From Cupriavidus sp. WGlv3 (GTDB taxonomy: Bacteria > Pseudomonadota > Gammaproteobacteria > Burkholderiales > Burkholderiaceae), in assembly GCF_023952475.1 (NCBI RefSeq), contig NZ_JALHRX010000021.1, forward strand, positions 28,456-92,455: a stretch of 64,000 nucleotides of DNA, written 5' to 3'. Numbering within the stretch: position 1 is the stretch's first letter; every line of letters begins with the position of its first letter. Position numbers and translations under genes: made by a program. Below, in pieces: positions 36,319 to 43,970 of this stretch. The notes below the pieces were generated by a model. It made no database searches, had not been told where the DNA came from, and saw only the letters and a list, made by a program, of their open reading frames with translations.

Positions 36319-36930
36319 TCAGGCGGCGCAGACCCGGTACACCGCCAGGCTGCCGCGCCAGTTGACGCCCCAATTGACGGTCACGCCCTCGTGCATCACG
36401 ACGCGGTCGATCACGCGCAGGCCAACCTTGGGCGCCAGCGCCTCGAAGTCGCTGATGGTCAGCACACGCACGTTGGGGGTGTTGTACCACTGGTAGGGCA
36501 GCGATTCCGACACCGGCATGCGGCCGCGGAACACCGACAGCCGGTGCGGCCAGTAGCCGAAGTTAGGGAACGAGACGATGCACTCGCGCCCCACCCGCAG
36601 CGTGTCGCGCAACACCTGCGCGGTGTTGTGGATGGTCTGCAGCGTCTGCGACAGGATCACCGTGTCGAAGCTCTTGTCCTCGAACAGCGCCAGCCCGCCT
36701 TCCAGGTTCTGCTGGATCACGTGCACGCCCTTCTGCGCGCAGGCCAGCACGCCTTCGTCGCGAATCTCGATGCCGTAGGCCTGCACGTCCAGTTCGTCCT
36801 GCAGCACGCGCAGCAGGCTGCCGTCGCCGCAGCCCAGGTCGAGCACGGTGGAACTGGGTTCGATCCAGCGCGCGATCGCGCGGAAGTCTGGACGCAGCGC
36901 CAGGATATTGGGATTGGCCAGGGCGTTCAT
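36319..36930 (-). CDS. metW: Methionine biosynthesis protein MetW
   Basis: The 203-residue protein is a class I methyltransferase fold with the SAM motif STVLDLGCGDGSLLRVLQ, the acidic motif VQAYGIEIRDEG and the family core VIQQNLEGGLALFEDKSFD. MetW is always found with MetX in Betaproteobacteria and is required for methionine synthesis there; the exact reaction is unsettled. It overlaps metX by 4 bases (36927-36930), so the two are translationally coupled. The strong pairing makes it part of the SAM-II-controlled transcript. Confidence 0.95.
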   Translation of the reverse strand: MNALANPNILALRPDFRAIARWIEPSSTVLDLGCGDGSLLRVLQDELDVQAYGIEIRDEGVLACAQKGVHVIQQNLEGGLALFEDKSFDTVILSQTLQTIHNTAQVLRDTLRVGRECIVSFPNFGYWPHRLSVFRGRMPVSESLPYQWYNTPNVRVLTISDFEALAPKVGLRVIDRVVMHEGVTVNWGVNWRGSLAVYRVCAA

Positions 36931-38108
36931 GCGCCGATCTCCTCCGCGATGCGGTCGTAGTAGGCGCGCATCAGGTTGTGGTAGCGCGGGTCGTCGAGCA
37001 GGAAGGCGTCGTGGCCGTGTGGCGCGTCGATCTCGGCGTACGAGACCGGGCGCTTGTTGTCCAGCAGCGCCTTGACCAGTTCGCGGCTGCGGCTGGGCGC
37101 GAAGCGCCAGTCGGTGCCGAAGCTGGCCACCAGGAAGCTGGCCCTGGTCTGCGCCATCGCACGCGTCAGGTCGCCGCCGTGGGCGAGCGCGGGATCGAAG
37201 TAGTCGAGCGCGCGCGTGATCAGCAGGTAGGTGTTGGCGTCGAAGTACTCGGCGAACTTGTCGCCCTGGTAGCGCAGGTAGCTTTCCACCTGGAACTCGA
37301 CGTCGAACGAGAAGCGGATGTCCTCGCTCTTGAGCTCGCGGCCGAATTTCTCGGCCATGTCCTCGTCCGACAGGTAGGTGATATGGCCGATCATGCGCGC
37401 CACGCGCAGGCCGCGCTTGGGCTTGACGCCGTGCGCGTAGTAGTTGCCGCCGTGGAAGTCCGGGTCCGACAGGATCGCGCTGCGCGCCACTTCGTTGAAG
37501 GCGATGTTCTGCGCCGACAGCTTGGGCGTGGACGCGATCACGATGCAGTGGCGCAGGCGCTCCGGATACATCAGGCTCCAGGCCACCGCCTGCATGCCGC
37601 CCAGGCTGCCGCCCATCACCGCGGCAAACTGCGCGATGCCGAACGCGTCGGCCACGCGCGCCTGCGCATTGACCCAGTCTTCGACCGTGACCACGGGGAA
37701 CGCCGCGCCATAGGGGGCCCCGGTGGCCGGGTTCAGGCTCATCGGCCCGGTCGAGCCGAAGCACGAGCCCAGGTTGTTGACGCCGATGACGAAGAAGCGG
37801 TTGGTATCGAGCGGCTTGCCGGGACCGACCATGTTGTCCCACCAGCCCACGTCGCGCGGGGCGTCGGCATACACGCCGGCGACATGGTGCGAGGCGTTCA
37901 GCGCGTGGCACACCAGCACCGCGTTGGAGCGGTCCGCGTTGAGCGTGCCGTAGGTCTCGACCATCAGGTCGTAGCCGGCGATGGACGAGCCGTTGCGCAG
38001 CTTCAGCGGCTCGGCAAAGTGCATGCGCTGCGGCGCGACCACGCCGACCGAATCCGGCGGCAGGTCGAACGCGGCAGGCGCGGCGGTCGGCAGGGCGACA
38101 TCAGTCAT
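36927..38108 (-). CDS. metX: Homoserine O-acyltransferase (MetX)
   Basis: MetX activates homoserine by acylation, the entry point to methionine. The 393-residue alpha/beta hydrolase shows VLVCHALNASHHVAG, the PGKPLDTNRFFVIGVNNLGS oxyanion region, the nucleophile Ser in MGGSLGGMQAVAW and the C-terminal Asp/His (PHGHDAFLLDD). Whether acetyl-CoA or succinyl-CoA is used cannot be read off by eye; beta-proteobacterial members need MetW. Start at 38108. The 275-base leader contains a SAM-II-like aptamer, then a terminator, giving methionine/SAM feedback. Confidence 0.95.
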   Translation of the reverse strand: MTDVALPTAAPAAFDLPPDSVGVVAPQRMHFAEPLKLRNGSSIAGYDLMVETYGTLNADRSNAVLVCHALNASHHVAGVYADAPRDVGWWDNMVGPGKPLDTNRFFVIGVNNLGSCFGSTGPMSLNPATGAPYGAAFPVVTVEDWVNAQARVADAFGIAQFAAVMGGSLGGMQAVAWSLMYPERLRHCIVIASTPKLSAQNIAFNEVARSAILSDPDFHGGNYYAHGVKPKRGLRVARMIGHITYLSDEDMAEKFGRELKSEDIRFSFDVEFQVESYLRYQGDKFAEYFDANTYLLITRALDYFDPALAHGGDLTRAMAQTRASFLVASFGTDWRFAPSRSRELVKALLDNKRPVSYAEIDAPHGHDAFLLDDPRYHNLMRAYYDRIAEEIGA

Positions 38109-38135
38109 GGAATCCGGCCCGTGGCGAACGGGCAT

Positions 38136-38184
38136 AAAAAAACCCGACCGGCATTTGCGTATCAAGCGTCGCAGCCGAGTCGGG
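38136..38184 (-). terminator. Intrinsic terminator in the metX leader
   Basis: On the minus strand, CCCGA and CGGC pair with GCCG and TCGGG around a TGCG/CGCA inner stem, followed by TTTTTTT (38136-38142). It lies between the SAM-II-like aptamer and the metX ATG, so it probably stops transcription when SAM is bound. Confidence 0.8.
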
Positions 38185-38253
38185 ATTCGCTGGATTCCTT
38201 GCGGGATTCCGCGTGCCGGCGCCATCCACTGCCGTGGTGGCATGGGGCGCCGA

Positions 38254-38345
38254 CCCAACCTCTTTAGCCGCATTTATAGTGGCGAGCCATCGGACCTTGT
38301 CCGTGGCTGCCGCGCGCCCGCAAGCCAGTCATCAAATCGGCGCGA
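38254..38345 (-). promoter_or_regulatory. SAM-II-like riboswitch in the metX leader
   Basis: Read on the minus strand, P1 is GCGCC with GGCGC. The loop begins GATTTG, as in the SAM-II consensus, and ends CTTGCG. After P1 comes an inserted hairpin (AGCC...CGGAC AAG GTCCG...GGCT), then ATAAATGCGGCTAAAGAGG, nearly the textbook SAM-II 3' core (AUAAAUGUAGCUAAAAAGG). The pseudoknot pairs loop GAC with GTT after GCTAAA. It starts about 8 bases after a TATAAT box and is followed by a terminator. Confidence 0.85.
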
Positions 38346-38352
38346 CCGGGCA

Positions 38353-38358
38353 ATTATA
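38353..38358 (-). promoter_or_regulatory. -10 box of the metX promoter
   Basis: Perfect TATAAT on the minus strand, between the slmA stop and the SAM-II-like aptamer; transcription would begin near 38346, the aptamer's first base. Confidence 0.65.
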
Positions 38359-38383
38359 GAGCAATCGGCCCGGCTGGTTGCAT

Positions 38384-39046
38384 TCAGCCCAGCAGCACGC
38401 GCAGATGCGCCTCGGCATGGTCCGACGGCGACTTGCGGAAACCGCTCTTGGCATAGCGGTGCCACTGGCCCTGCACCGCCGCCATGATCAGCGCGGCGCG
38501 CGCGGGAATATCGGCATCCGCCGGGAACGCGGCCTGGGTCACGGCCACCTTCAGGCACTGTCGCAGCGACGCCTCGATGCGGTCCACCACCTGGTTGATG
38601 CGCTCCTGCAGCCGTTCGTGCTCGCCCACCAGGGCCTCGCCGGTCAGCACACGCGTCATGCCCGGGTTCTTTTCCGCGAACGACAGCAGCATGCGCACGA
38701 TCGCATGAACCTGGCGCAGGCCGTGCTCCTCCTTGTCGGTGATCTGGTTGATCAGGCCGAACACGGTCTGCTCGATAAAGCCGATCAGGCCCTCGTACAT
38801 CTGCGCCTTGCTGGCGAAATGCCGGTACAGCGCCGCCTCGGACACGCTCAGTCGCGCGGCCAGCGCCGCGGTGGTGATCTTCTCCCCGCGCGGGTGCTCC
38901 AGCATGGTCGCCAGCGTCTGCAGGATCTGCACGCGGCGCTCGCCGGGGCGCGGACGCTTGCGCGCCGGCGCCGCCGGCTGCTGGTCGGCGTCCGGCTCGC
39001 TGCCCGTAATGGCCGCTTCTGGTGCGCGCCCGTTGCTTTGCGTCAT
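38384..39046 (-). CDS. slmA: Nucleoid occlusion factor SlmA
   Basis: The 220-residue TetR-fold protein has an N-terminal extension (Ala/Pro-rich), then RRVQILQTLATMLEHPRGEKITTAALAARLSVSEAALYRHFASKAQMYE, the hallmark of SlmA. The C-terminal dimer domain includes TRVLTGEALVGEHERLQERINQ. SlmA binds specific chromosome sites and blocks FtsZ polymerisation over the nucleoid. It overlaps the HAD gene by 4 bases, so it is the third gene of the argB operon. Confidence 0.95.
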   Translation of the reverse strand: MTQSNGRAPEAAITGSEPDADQQPAAPARKRPRPGERRVQILQTLATMLEHPRGEKITTAALAARLSVSEAALYRHFASKAQMYEGLIGFIEQTVFGLINQITDKEEHGLRQVHAIVRMLLSFAEKNPGMTRVLTGEALVGEHERLQERINQVVDRIEASLRQCLKVAVTQAAFPADADIPARAALIMAAVQGQWHRYAKSGFRKSPSDHAEAHLRVLLG

Positions 39047-40068
39047 GACCCGGTTCTCCGCATTCGTCGTTGGAGTTGATGCATCGATTGTACTTTTATG
39101 TCCACATAGGCCGGCCGGTTCGGCACGCGGGCGCGCACGCGCGGCACGTTGTCCGGCTGCGCCTGCGGCGCCTGGGTCTCGGCGGCCACCAGCGTCACCG
39201 AGCGCTCCTGCACCGCGTGGCCGGCATGGCGGCGGTCCTCGGCCTGCAGCGTCGAGCGCACCGCGGCGTCACGGCGGCTGCCGTCGTCATGCGCGGCGGC
39301 GGGCGCGGCGGACACCTCGTGCGGGCGTGACGGCGCGACCGTGCGCAGGTAGCCCGTCACCCACGCGGTGCGGATGCCGGTGCCGGCGTAGCGCTTGAGA
39401 TGCGACACGGTATCCTCCACCAACACCGCGCGATGCGGCGCGATGCGCGCCTGCGCCAGCAGCCGGCGCAGCATGCGGCGGTCCGGCTTGGGCCGCAGAT
39501 GGCCATGCACCCACATCTGCTCGATCGCCACCACGCGCTCGAAGCAATGGCGGATGCCCGCGATCTCCAGCACCGCGCGCGCATAGTCCTGCGGCGCGTT
39601 GGTGACCAGGATCTTGCGCCCGGGCAGGCGCCGCAGGTGCGCGGCCAGGCCGCGCCGCACCCGCACCATCTCGGCCAGCGCCGGGAATTCATGGGCGGCG
39701 CGCAGGAAGTCCGCCGGGTCGACGCCGTGGTGGCGGATCATGCCGAGCAGCGTGGCGCCGTAGCGCTGCCAGTAGTCCACGCGCACGCGGCTGGCGGTGG
39801 CCTCGTCACAGCCGAGCACGCGCGCCACGTAGGCGGTCATCAGCCGGTTGATCGCCGGGAAGATCGCGTGCGAGGCGTCGTGCAGCGTGTTGTCGAGATC
39901 GAACAGCCAGACCGTGCCGCCCGAGGTATCGCCCGCGGGACGGCGGCGGAGGCGAGCGCGGACACGGCGCGGTGAGGAAAGACTGGAAGGCACGCCGGGC
40001 AACTCGGAAGGTGGTGGGATATGCCGGAGCGGCCGGCCTGGCCGGCGCCGCTCCGGGGCTCCGCTCAA
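39043..40068 (-). CDS. HAD-superfamily pyrimidine 5'-nucleotidase
   Basis: The 341-residue protein has the HAD motif I WLFDLDNTLHDA (two Asp), motif II ILVTNAPQDY (Thr) and motif III/IV RPKPDRRML with VEDTVSHL. The family cleaves UMP/CMP-type monophosphates (yeast Sdt1 relatives). About 50 residues before motif I and about 110 after the fold are Arg/Ala-rich and unconserved. ATG at 40068 overlaps the argB stop (ATGA), but a GTG at 39993 is an alternative. Its stop overlaps slmA, so argB-HAD-slmA is one coupled operon. Confidence 0.85.
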   Translation of the reverse strand: MSGAPERRRPGRPLRHIPPPSELPGVPSSLSSPRRVRARLRRRPAGDTSGGTVWLFDLDNTLHDASHAIFPAINRLMTAYVARVLGCDEATASRVRVDYWQRYGATLLGMIRHHGVDPADFLRAAHEFPALAEMVRVRRGLAAHLRRLPGRKILVTNAPQDYARAVLEIAGIRHCFERVVAIEQMWVHGHLRPKPDRRMLRRLLAQARIAPHRAVLVEDTVSHLKRYAGTGIRTAWVTGYLRTVAPSRPHEVSAAPAAAHDDGSRRDAAVRSTLQAEDRRHAGHAVQERSVTLVAAETQAPQAQPDNVPRVRARVPNRPAYVDIKVQSMHQLQRRMRRTGS

Positions 40069-40991
40069 TGCGAGCGGATCATGGTGCCGAAGGCCTGCTC
40101 GGTCAGGATTTCCAGCAGCAGCGAATGCTCGATGCGGCCGTCGATGATGTGCACCGAATGCACGCCGCTCTTGGCCGCGTCCAGCGCCGACGAAATCTTC
40201 GGCAGCATGCCGCCAGAGATGGTGCCGTCGGCGAACAGCTCCTCGATCTCGCGCGCGGACAGGTCGGTCAGCAGGTTGCCCTTCTTGTCCATCACGCCCG
40301 GGATGTTGGTCATCATCACCAGCTTCTCGGCCTTGAGGATCTCGGCCATCTTGCCGGCGACCACGTCGGCGTTGATGTTGTAGGCCTGGCCGTCGTCGGA
40401 GAAGCCGATCGGCGAGATCACCGGGATGAAGGCGTCGTCCTGCAGCGCCTTGACCACCGCCGGGTTGATCGCCTCGATGTCGCCGACATAGCCGATGTCG
40501 ATGAACGCGCCCGGGTTCTCGCGGTCGGGCATCTGCAGGCGCTTGGCGCGGATCAGGCCGCCGTCCTTGCCGGTCAGGCCGACGGCCTGGCCGCCGTACT
40601 GGTTGATCAGCATCACGATGTCCTGCTGGACTTCACCGCCCAGCACCCACTCGACCACTTCCATGGTCTCTTCGTCGGTGACGCGCATGCCCTGCACGAA
40701 GGTGCCGACCTTGCCGACCTTCTTCAGCGCCTCGTCGATCTGCGGGCCGCCGCCGTGCACCACCACCGGGTTCATGCCGACCAGCTTCAGCAGGATCACG
40801 TCGCGCGCGAAGCCGTGCTTGAGCTTCTCTTCGGTCATGGCATTGCCGCCGTACTTGACCACGATGGTCTTGCCGTGGAACTTGCGGATATACGGCAGGG
40901 CCTCGGCGAGGATCTCGGCTTTCAGTGCGGGAGCGATGGCGGCCACCGCGGTCGCGGCAGGCCCAGGGTTGTCGGCGTTCATGGGGGACAT
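40065..40991 (-). CDS. argB: Acetylglutamate kinase
   Basis: ArgB phosphorylates N-acetylglutamate in arginine synthesis, the step before ArgC. The 308-residue protein has TIVVKYGGNAMTEEKL (phosphate-binding Lys and Gly), GMNPVVVHGGGPQI (substrate loop), SPIGFSDDGQAYNINAD and a SGGMLPKISSALDA late loop. The N-terminal about 30 residues precede the core, as in arginine-inhibited hexameric forms, so feedback inhibition by arginine is plausible. First gene of the argB-HAD-slmA operon, far from argC. Confidence 0.96.
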   Translation of the reverse strand: MSPMNADNPGPAATAVAAIAPALKAEILAEALPYIRKFHGKTIVVKYGGNAMTEEKLKHGFARDVILLKLVGMNPVVVHGGGPQIDEALKKVGKVGTFVQGMRVTDEETMEVVEWVLGGEVQQDIVMLINQYGGQAVGLTGKDGGLIRAKRLQMPDRENPGAFIDIGYVGDIEAINPAVVKALQDDAFIPVISPIGFSDDGQAYNINADVVAGKMAEILKAEKLVMMTNIPGVMDKKGNLLTDLSAREIEELFADGTISGGMLPKISSALDAAKSGVHSVHIIDGRIEHSLLLEILTEQAFGTMIRSH

Positions 40992-41340
40992 CCGTGAGAA
41001 TCAACAGGTATGATGGCTAAGCGGCCGCGTCCCCGGGGGGAAGCCCGACGGATCGCCCCCGGGGATCACCCGAAAGTGCGCCATCCGGCCACGGCAGGCG
41101 CCGATTTTACAAGAAACCGCGCGGGGCGAAAGCGCGCCGGCCCAACCGGGCACGGCGAACCGGCTGCAAGCGGCCTGCGGGGCACCGGCGCGTTCCGTCG
41201 ATGCAACAGGCGCATCGCCTTCTCAGCCATTTGGCCGGCGCCGCACCACAGTGTTCCCGAGTCCTTGCCACCATGTCCGCAGCCATCTCCCGCTCGCCCG
41301 ACCGGATCCCGTCCATGCCGCCACCGCGGCGGGGGCGGCC

Positions 41341-41607
41341 ATGAGCGACGCCGCCGCGGTGCTGACCGGCCAGTTGCGACCAGTCGAACATTGCAGCCGC
41401 TGCGGCGCAGGCTTTGTCTGCGGCTATGTGGCCGGACTGCCCGAGTGCTGGTGCGCCAGCCAGCCGCTGCTGCCGGCGCGGCAGATCGTGCCGGGCCAGC
41501 ACTGCGTGTGCCCGGCCTGCCTGGCGGAGCGGCGACAGGCGGATCAGGCGCCGGATTCCACCCCTGATTCCGCACCTGATTCCGCACCCGATCCAGCGGC
41601 CGGCTGA
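41341..41607 (+). CDS. Cysteine-rich CWC family protein
   Basis: The 88-residue protein carries the CWC pattern CSRCGAGFVCGY, the ECWCASQPLL motif that gives the family its name and CVCPACL, seven or more cysteines fit for a zinc or iron-sulfur site. The C-terminal DST-PDSA-PDSA-PDPA tail is a tandem repeat that overlaps, antisense, the 3' end of the convergent transporter gene. Family function is unknown. The 349 bases before it (40992-41340) hold only the divergent promoter region of argB and this gene; I see no further gene there. Confidence 0.75.
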   Translation: MSDAAAVLTGQLRPVEHCSRCGAGFVCGYVAGLPECWCASQPLLPARQIVPGQHCVCPACLAERRQADQAPDSTPDSAPDSAPDPAAG

Positions 41608-42110
41608 CGCGCCGGCGCGGCCGCCGCGCCGCTGTCCCACTGCATCGCCAGCATCCCGGCGACGATCAGCGCAGCGCCGGCCAGCCGCGCCGGTGTCAGC
41701 GCGCGCACCGCAAACCCGGCCAGGCCGAACTGGTCCACCAGCAGCGCGGCCAGCACCTGCCCGGCCACCACCGCGGCGATGAAGCCGGCGGCGCCCAGCC
41801 TGGGCGCCATGATCAGCGCGGCCGAGATATAGAACACCCCCAGCACCCCGCCGCTCCACAGCCAGGCCGGCGCCTGCGCCAGCGCCGCCGGCGACGGCAG
41901 CGGCACCCGCATCAGCCACAGCACCGGCAGCAGCGCCACCAGGCTGACCAGCAGCGACACCAGCGTGGCCGACAGCGGATGGCCGAGCATGCGCCCGAGC
42001 GTGGCGTTGGCCCCGGCCTGGAACGGGATCGCGGCACCGGCCAGTACGGCAGTGCCTAACGGCAGCCACAGCGATGCCGGGATCGAAAACGACAGCTGGG
42101 TGCCTGACAT
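41544..42110 (-). CDS. YdcZ/DUF606-type DMT permease
   Basis: The 188-residue protein has five transmembrane helices of the short DMT/DUF606 (YdcZ) type (LGTAVLAGAAIPFQAGANATLGR, LVSLLVSLVALLPVLWL, FYISAALIMAPRLGAAGFIAAVVAGQVL, LAGAALIVAGMLAMQWDS). These usually form dimers; substrates are unknown. The C-terminal tail (GSGAESGAESGVESGA) comes from the same tandem repeat as the convergent CWC gene, overlapping it by 64 bp. It diverges from a LysR regulator that probably controls it. Confidence 0.82.
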   Translation of the reverse strand: MSGTQLSFSIPASLWLPLGTAVLAGAAIPFQAGANATLGRMLGHPLSATLVSLLVSLVALLPVLWLMRVPLPSPAALAQAPAWLWSGGVLGVFYISAALIMAPRLGAAGFIAAVVAGQVLAALLVDQFGLAGFAVRALTPARLAGAALIVAGMLAMQWDSGAAAAPARQPAAGSGAESGAESGVESGA

Positions 42111-42148
42111 GGCGCGCTCCATAAGGCAAGATGCGATGCCAGCAGTTT

Positions 42149-42170
42149 GAAATATCGCTTTGCGAATTTC
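42149..42170. promoter_or_regulatory. Putative LysR-type operator (imperfect palindrome)
   Basis: GAAATATCGCTTTGCGAATTTC, written here as GAAATATCGC-TT-TGCGAATTTC, is an imperfect inverted repeat midway between the YdcZ-like and LysR starts, the usual place for a LysR site. Confidence 0.45.
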
Positions 42171-42203
42171 CAATTCTGCTTTCGTACCTTTAATATTCGC
42201 CGA

Positions 42204-43139
42204 ATGAATAGCCTACGCGGAATCGACCTCAACCTGCTGGTGGTGCTGGAAGCGCTGCTGGCGGAGCGCCATATCTCCCGCGCCGCGCTGCGGCTGCACC
42301 TGAGCCAGCCGGCGGTCAGCCATGCGCTCGGGCGGCTGCGGCAGCTGCTCGATGACCCGATCCTGGTGCGCGGCAAGGGCGGGCTGGTGCTGAGCTCGCG
42401 CGCACACGAGCTGTCGGGGCCGCTGGCCGAGGCGCTGGCGCAGGTTCGCATCCTGCTGGGGCCGAGCGGCTTCCAGCCGGCCACCGCACGGCGCAGCTTC
42501 CGGCTGGCGATGTCCGACTACGGCGCGCTGGTGGTGCTGCCGCGGCTGCTGCGCGCGGTGCGCAAGGCCGCGCCCAATATCGACCTGGTGGTGTCGCAGG
42601 CCAGCCGCGAGGGCATGACCGCGCAGGTCGCCGACGGCGAGATCGACATGGCGCTGGGGGTGTTCAGCCACCAGCCCGAAGGCGTGCAGTCCGCCGAACT
42701 GTTCCGCGAAAGCTATGCCTGCGCGGTCGATGCCGCCACCGTGCGCGATACCGGCCGGCTCGACCAGGTGGCCTACCTGGCGCGCTCGCACGTGCTGGTG
42801 GCCACGCACAGCGAACGCATGGACGCGATCGACACGGCCGTGGCCAGGCTGGGGGGACGGCGCAAGATCGCCTGCGTGGTGCCGCACTGGAGCGTGGCGC
42901 CGGCGTTGATCGCCGGGACCAACCTGGTGCTGACCACCGCGCGGCGCAGCCTGGTCGCGCTCGAGGACGACCCGCGCTACGCCGTGTTCGCGCCGCCGTT
43001 CGCGCTGGACGACTTCACCTTCAGCATGATCTGGCACGAGCGCACCGAGGCCGATCCGGCCCACGCCTGGCTGCGCGAGCGCGTACAGGCGGCGGCGGCG
43101 ACTCAGGATTCGGACGAGCCGATCAGCTTGCGCGGCTGA
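42204..43139 (+). CDS. LysR-family regulator (NodD/SyrM-like)
   Basis: The 311-residue protein opens MNSLRGIDLNLLVVLEALLAERHISRAALRLHLSQPAVSHALGRL, the HTH of the NodD/SyrM/LeuO-like branch, and the effector domain follows with RSFRLAMSDYGALVVLPRLL. It diverges from the YdcZ-like permease. The start at 42204 is chosen over an ATG at 42147, which would run through the operator-like palindrome. Its 3' end overlaps a small antisense ORF. Confidence 0.88.
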   Translation: MNSLRGIDLNLLVVLEALLAERHISRAALRLHLSQPAVSHALGRLRQLLDDPILVRGKGGLVLSSRAHELSGPLAEALAQVRILLGPSGFQPATARRSFRLAMSDYGALVVLPRLLRAVRKAAPNIDLVVSQASREGMTAQVADGEIDMALGVFSHQPEGVQSAELFRESYACAVDAATVRDTGRLDQVAYLARSHVLVATHSERMDAIDTAVARLGGRRKIACVVPHWSVAPALIAGTNLVLTTARRSLVALEDDPRYAVFAPPFALDDFTFSMIWHERTEADPAHAWLRERVQAAAATQDSDEPISLRG

Positions 43140-43273
43140 CGGCGCCCGGTGGGCCGGGCTTGCCCCGGGGGCCGGGGTTCACGCCGCGGCGCCGGCCCCG
43201 CAGGACGCTTGCCAGCGCCTGGCTGGCCGCGGAAAACCAGCTTCTGGCGGGTGCCATGCTGCTTGTTGGCCAT
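43103..43273 (-). CDS. Small basic ORF downstream of the PCu(A)C gene (tentative)
   Basis: A 56-codon ORF begins ATGGCCAACAAGCAGCATGG (protein MANKQHGTRQKLVFRGQPGA...), 28 bases after the PCu(A)C stop on the same strand, and overlaps the 3' end of the LysR gene by 37 bases antisense. It is rich in Arg, Pro, Gly and Lys and has no Cys, signal or membrane segment. No Shine-Dalgarno is visible. It could be a small nucleic-acid-binding protein or chance. Confidence 0.25.
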   Translation of the reverse strand: MANKQHGTRQKLVFRGQPGAGKRPAGPAPRREPRPPGQARPTGRRQPRKLIGSSES

Positions 43274-43301
43274 GATGTCGCGGCGCCGACGGCCAGGCCG
43301 G

Positions 43302-43787
43302 TCAGTGCTTGTGGTCGCCGTGGCCGCGGCCGGCGGCGGCCGGCACCATGCTGCGCACCTCGGCCGTGACCTTCTGCTCGACCACCTTGCCGCCCTGCTC
43401 GATCTTCAGCGTGATGGGCACGGTATCGCCGGGCTTGAGTTGGGCCTTCAGGTCCATCAGCATCACGTGGTAGCCGCCCGGCTTCAGTTCGACGTTCTGC
43501 ATCCTGGGCAGGTCCAGTGACTTGACCTGGCGCATGCGCATCACGTTGCCTTCCATCTTCATCTCGTGCAGCTCGGCCGCCGCCAGCGGCGACGACACGC
43601 CGACCAGCTTCGCGTCCTGGTGCGCGTGCAGCACCATGAAGGCGCCGGAAGCGGTCTGGGTCGGCACCGTGCCCCGCACCCAGGCGTTGCTGACATCGAC
43701 CTGGGCCAGCGCGGCGCCCGATGCCAGCGCAGCGGCCAGGGCGAAGGGTGCGGCCAGCGTGGCCGGGCGGAATTTGGCTTGCATCAA
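43302..43787 (-). CDS. PCu(A)C-family copper chaperone
   Basis: The 161-residue periplasmic protein has a signal peptide (LAAPFALAAALASGAALA, cleavage before QVDV) and the PCu(A)C fold. The copper ligands follow the H-M-x10-M-x21-H-x-M pattern: ELHEMKMEGNVMRMRQVKSL then GGYHVMLMDL. The C-terminus GHGDHKH may add a second metal site. These proteins deliver Cu(I) to the CuA centre of cytochrome oxidase with Sco. It is divergent from a RegB-like redox sensor, which in other bacteria is tied to oxidase function. Confidence 0.9.
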   Translation of the reverse strand: MMQAKFRPATLAAPFALAAALASGAALAQVDVSNAWVRGTVPTQTASGAFMVLHAHQDAKLVGVSSPLAAAELHEMKMEGNVMRMRQVKSLDLPRMQNVELKPGGYHVMLMDLKAQLKPGDTVPITLKIEQGGKVVEQKVTAEVRSMVPAAAGRGHGDHKH

Positions 43788-43970
43788 AGGCTCTCCTGAA
43801 AGCAGACATTAGACCATGGCGAGGACCGCCTTGCCTGCGCCCGGCGTGGCCGCCAGGCGCGCGCGATCGACCATGCAACCAGCCAGTCTGGCAGCCGCCG
43901 CGGCGGCACGCCAATGCGGCAAGGTGTCGCACGCGCCGGCGCCCCGCGGCGGCATTGATACACTCGCGCC

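Noticed and set aside
36931..37911. Apparent N-terminal extension of MetW into metX
   Set aside because: The same frame stays open upstream, but the extra residues come from an alternative frame of metX. The MetW family starts at MNALAN (36930).
43123..43932. 269-codon minus-strand frame overlapping the copper chaperone gene
   Set aside because: It is an alternative frame of the PCu(A)C gene; the latter has a signal peptide and copper ligands, this one has none.
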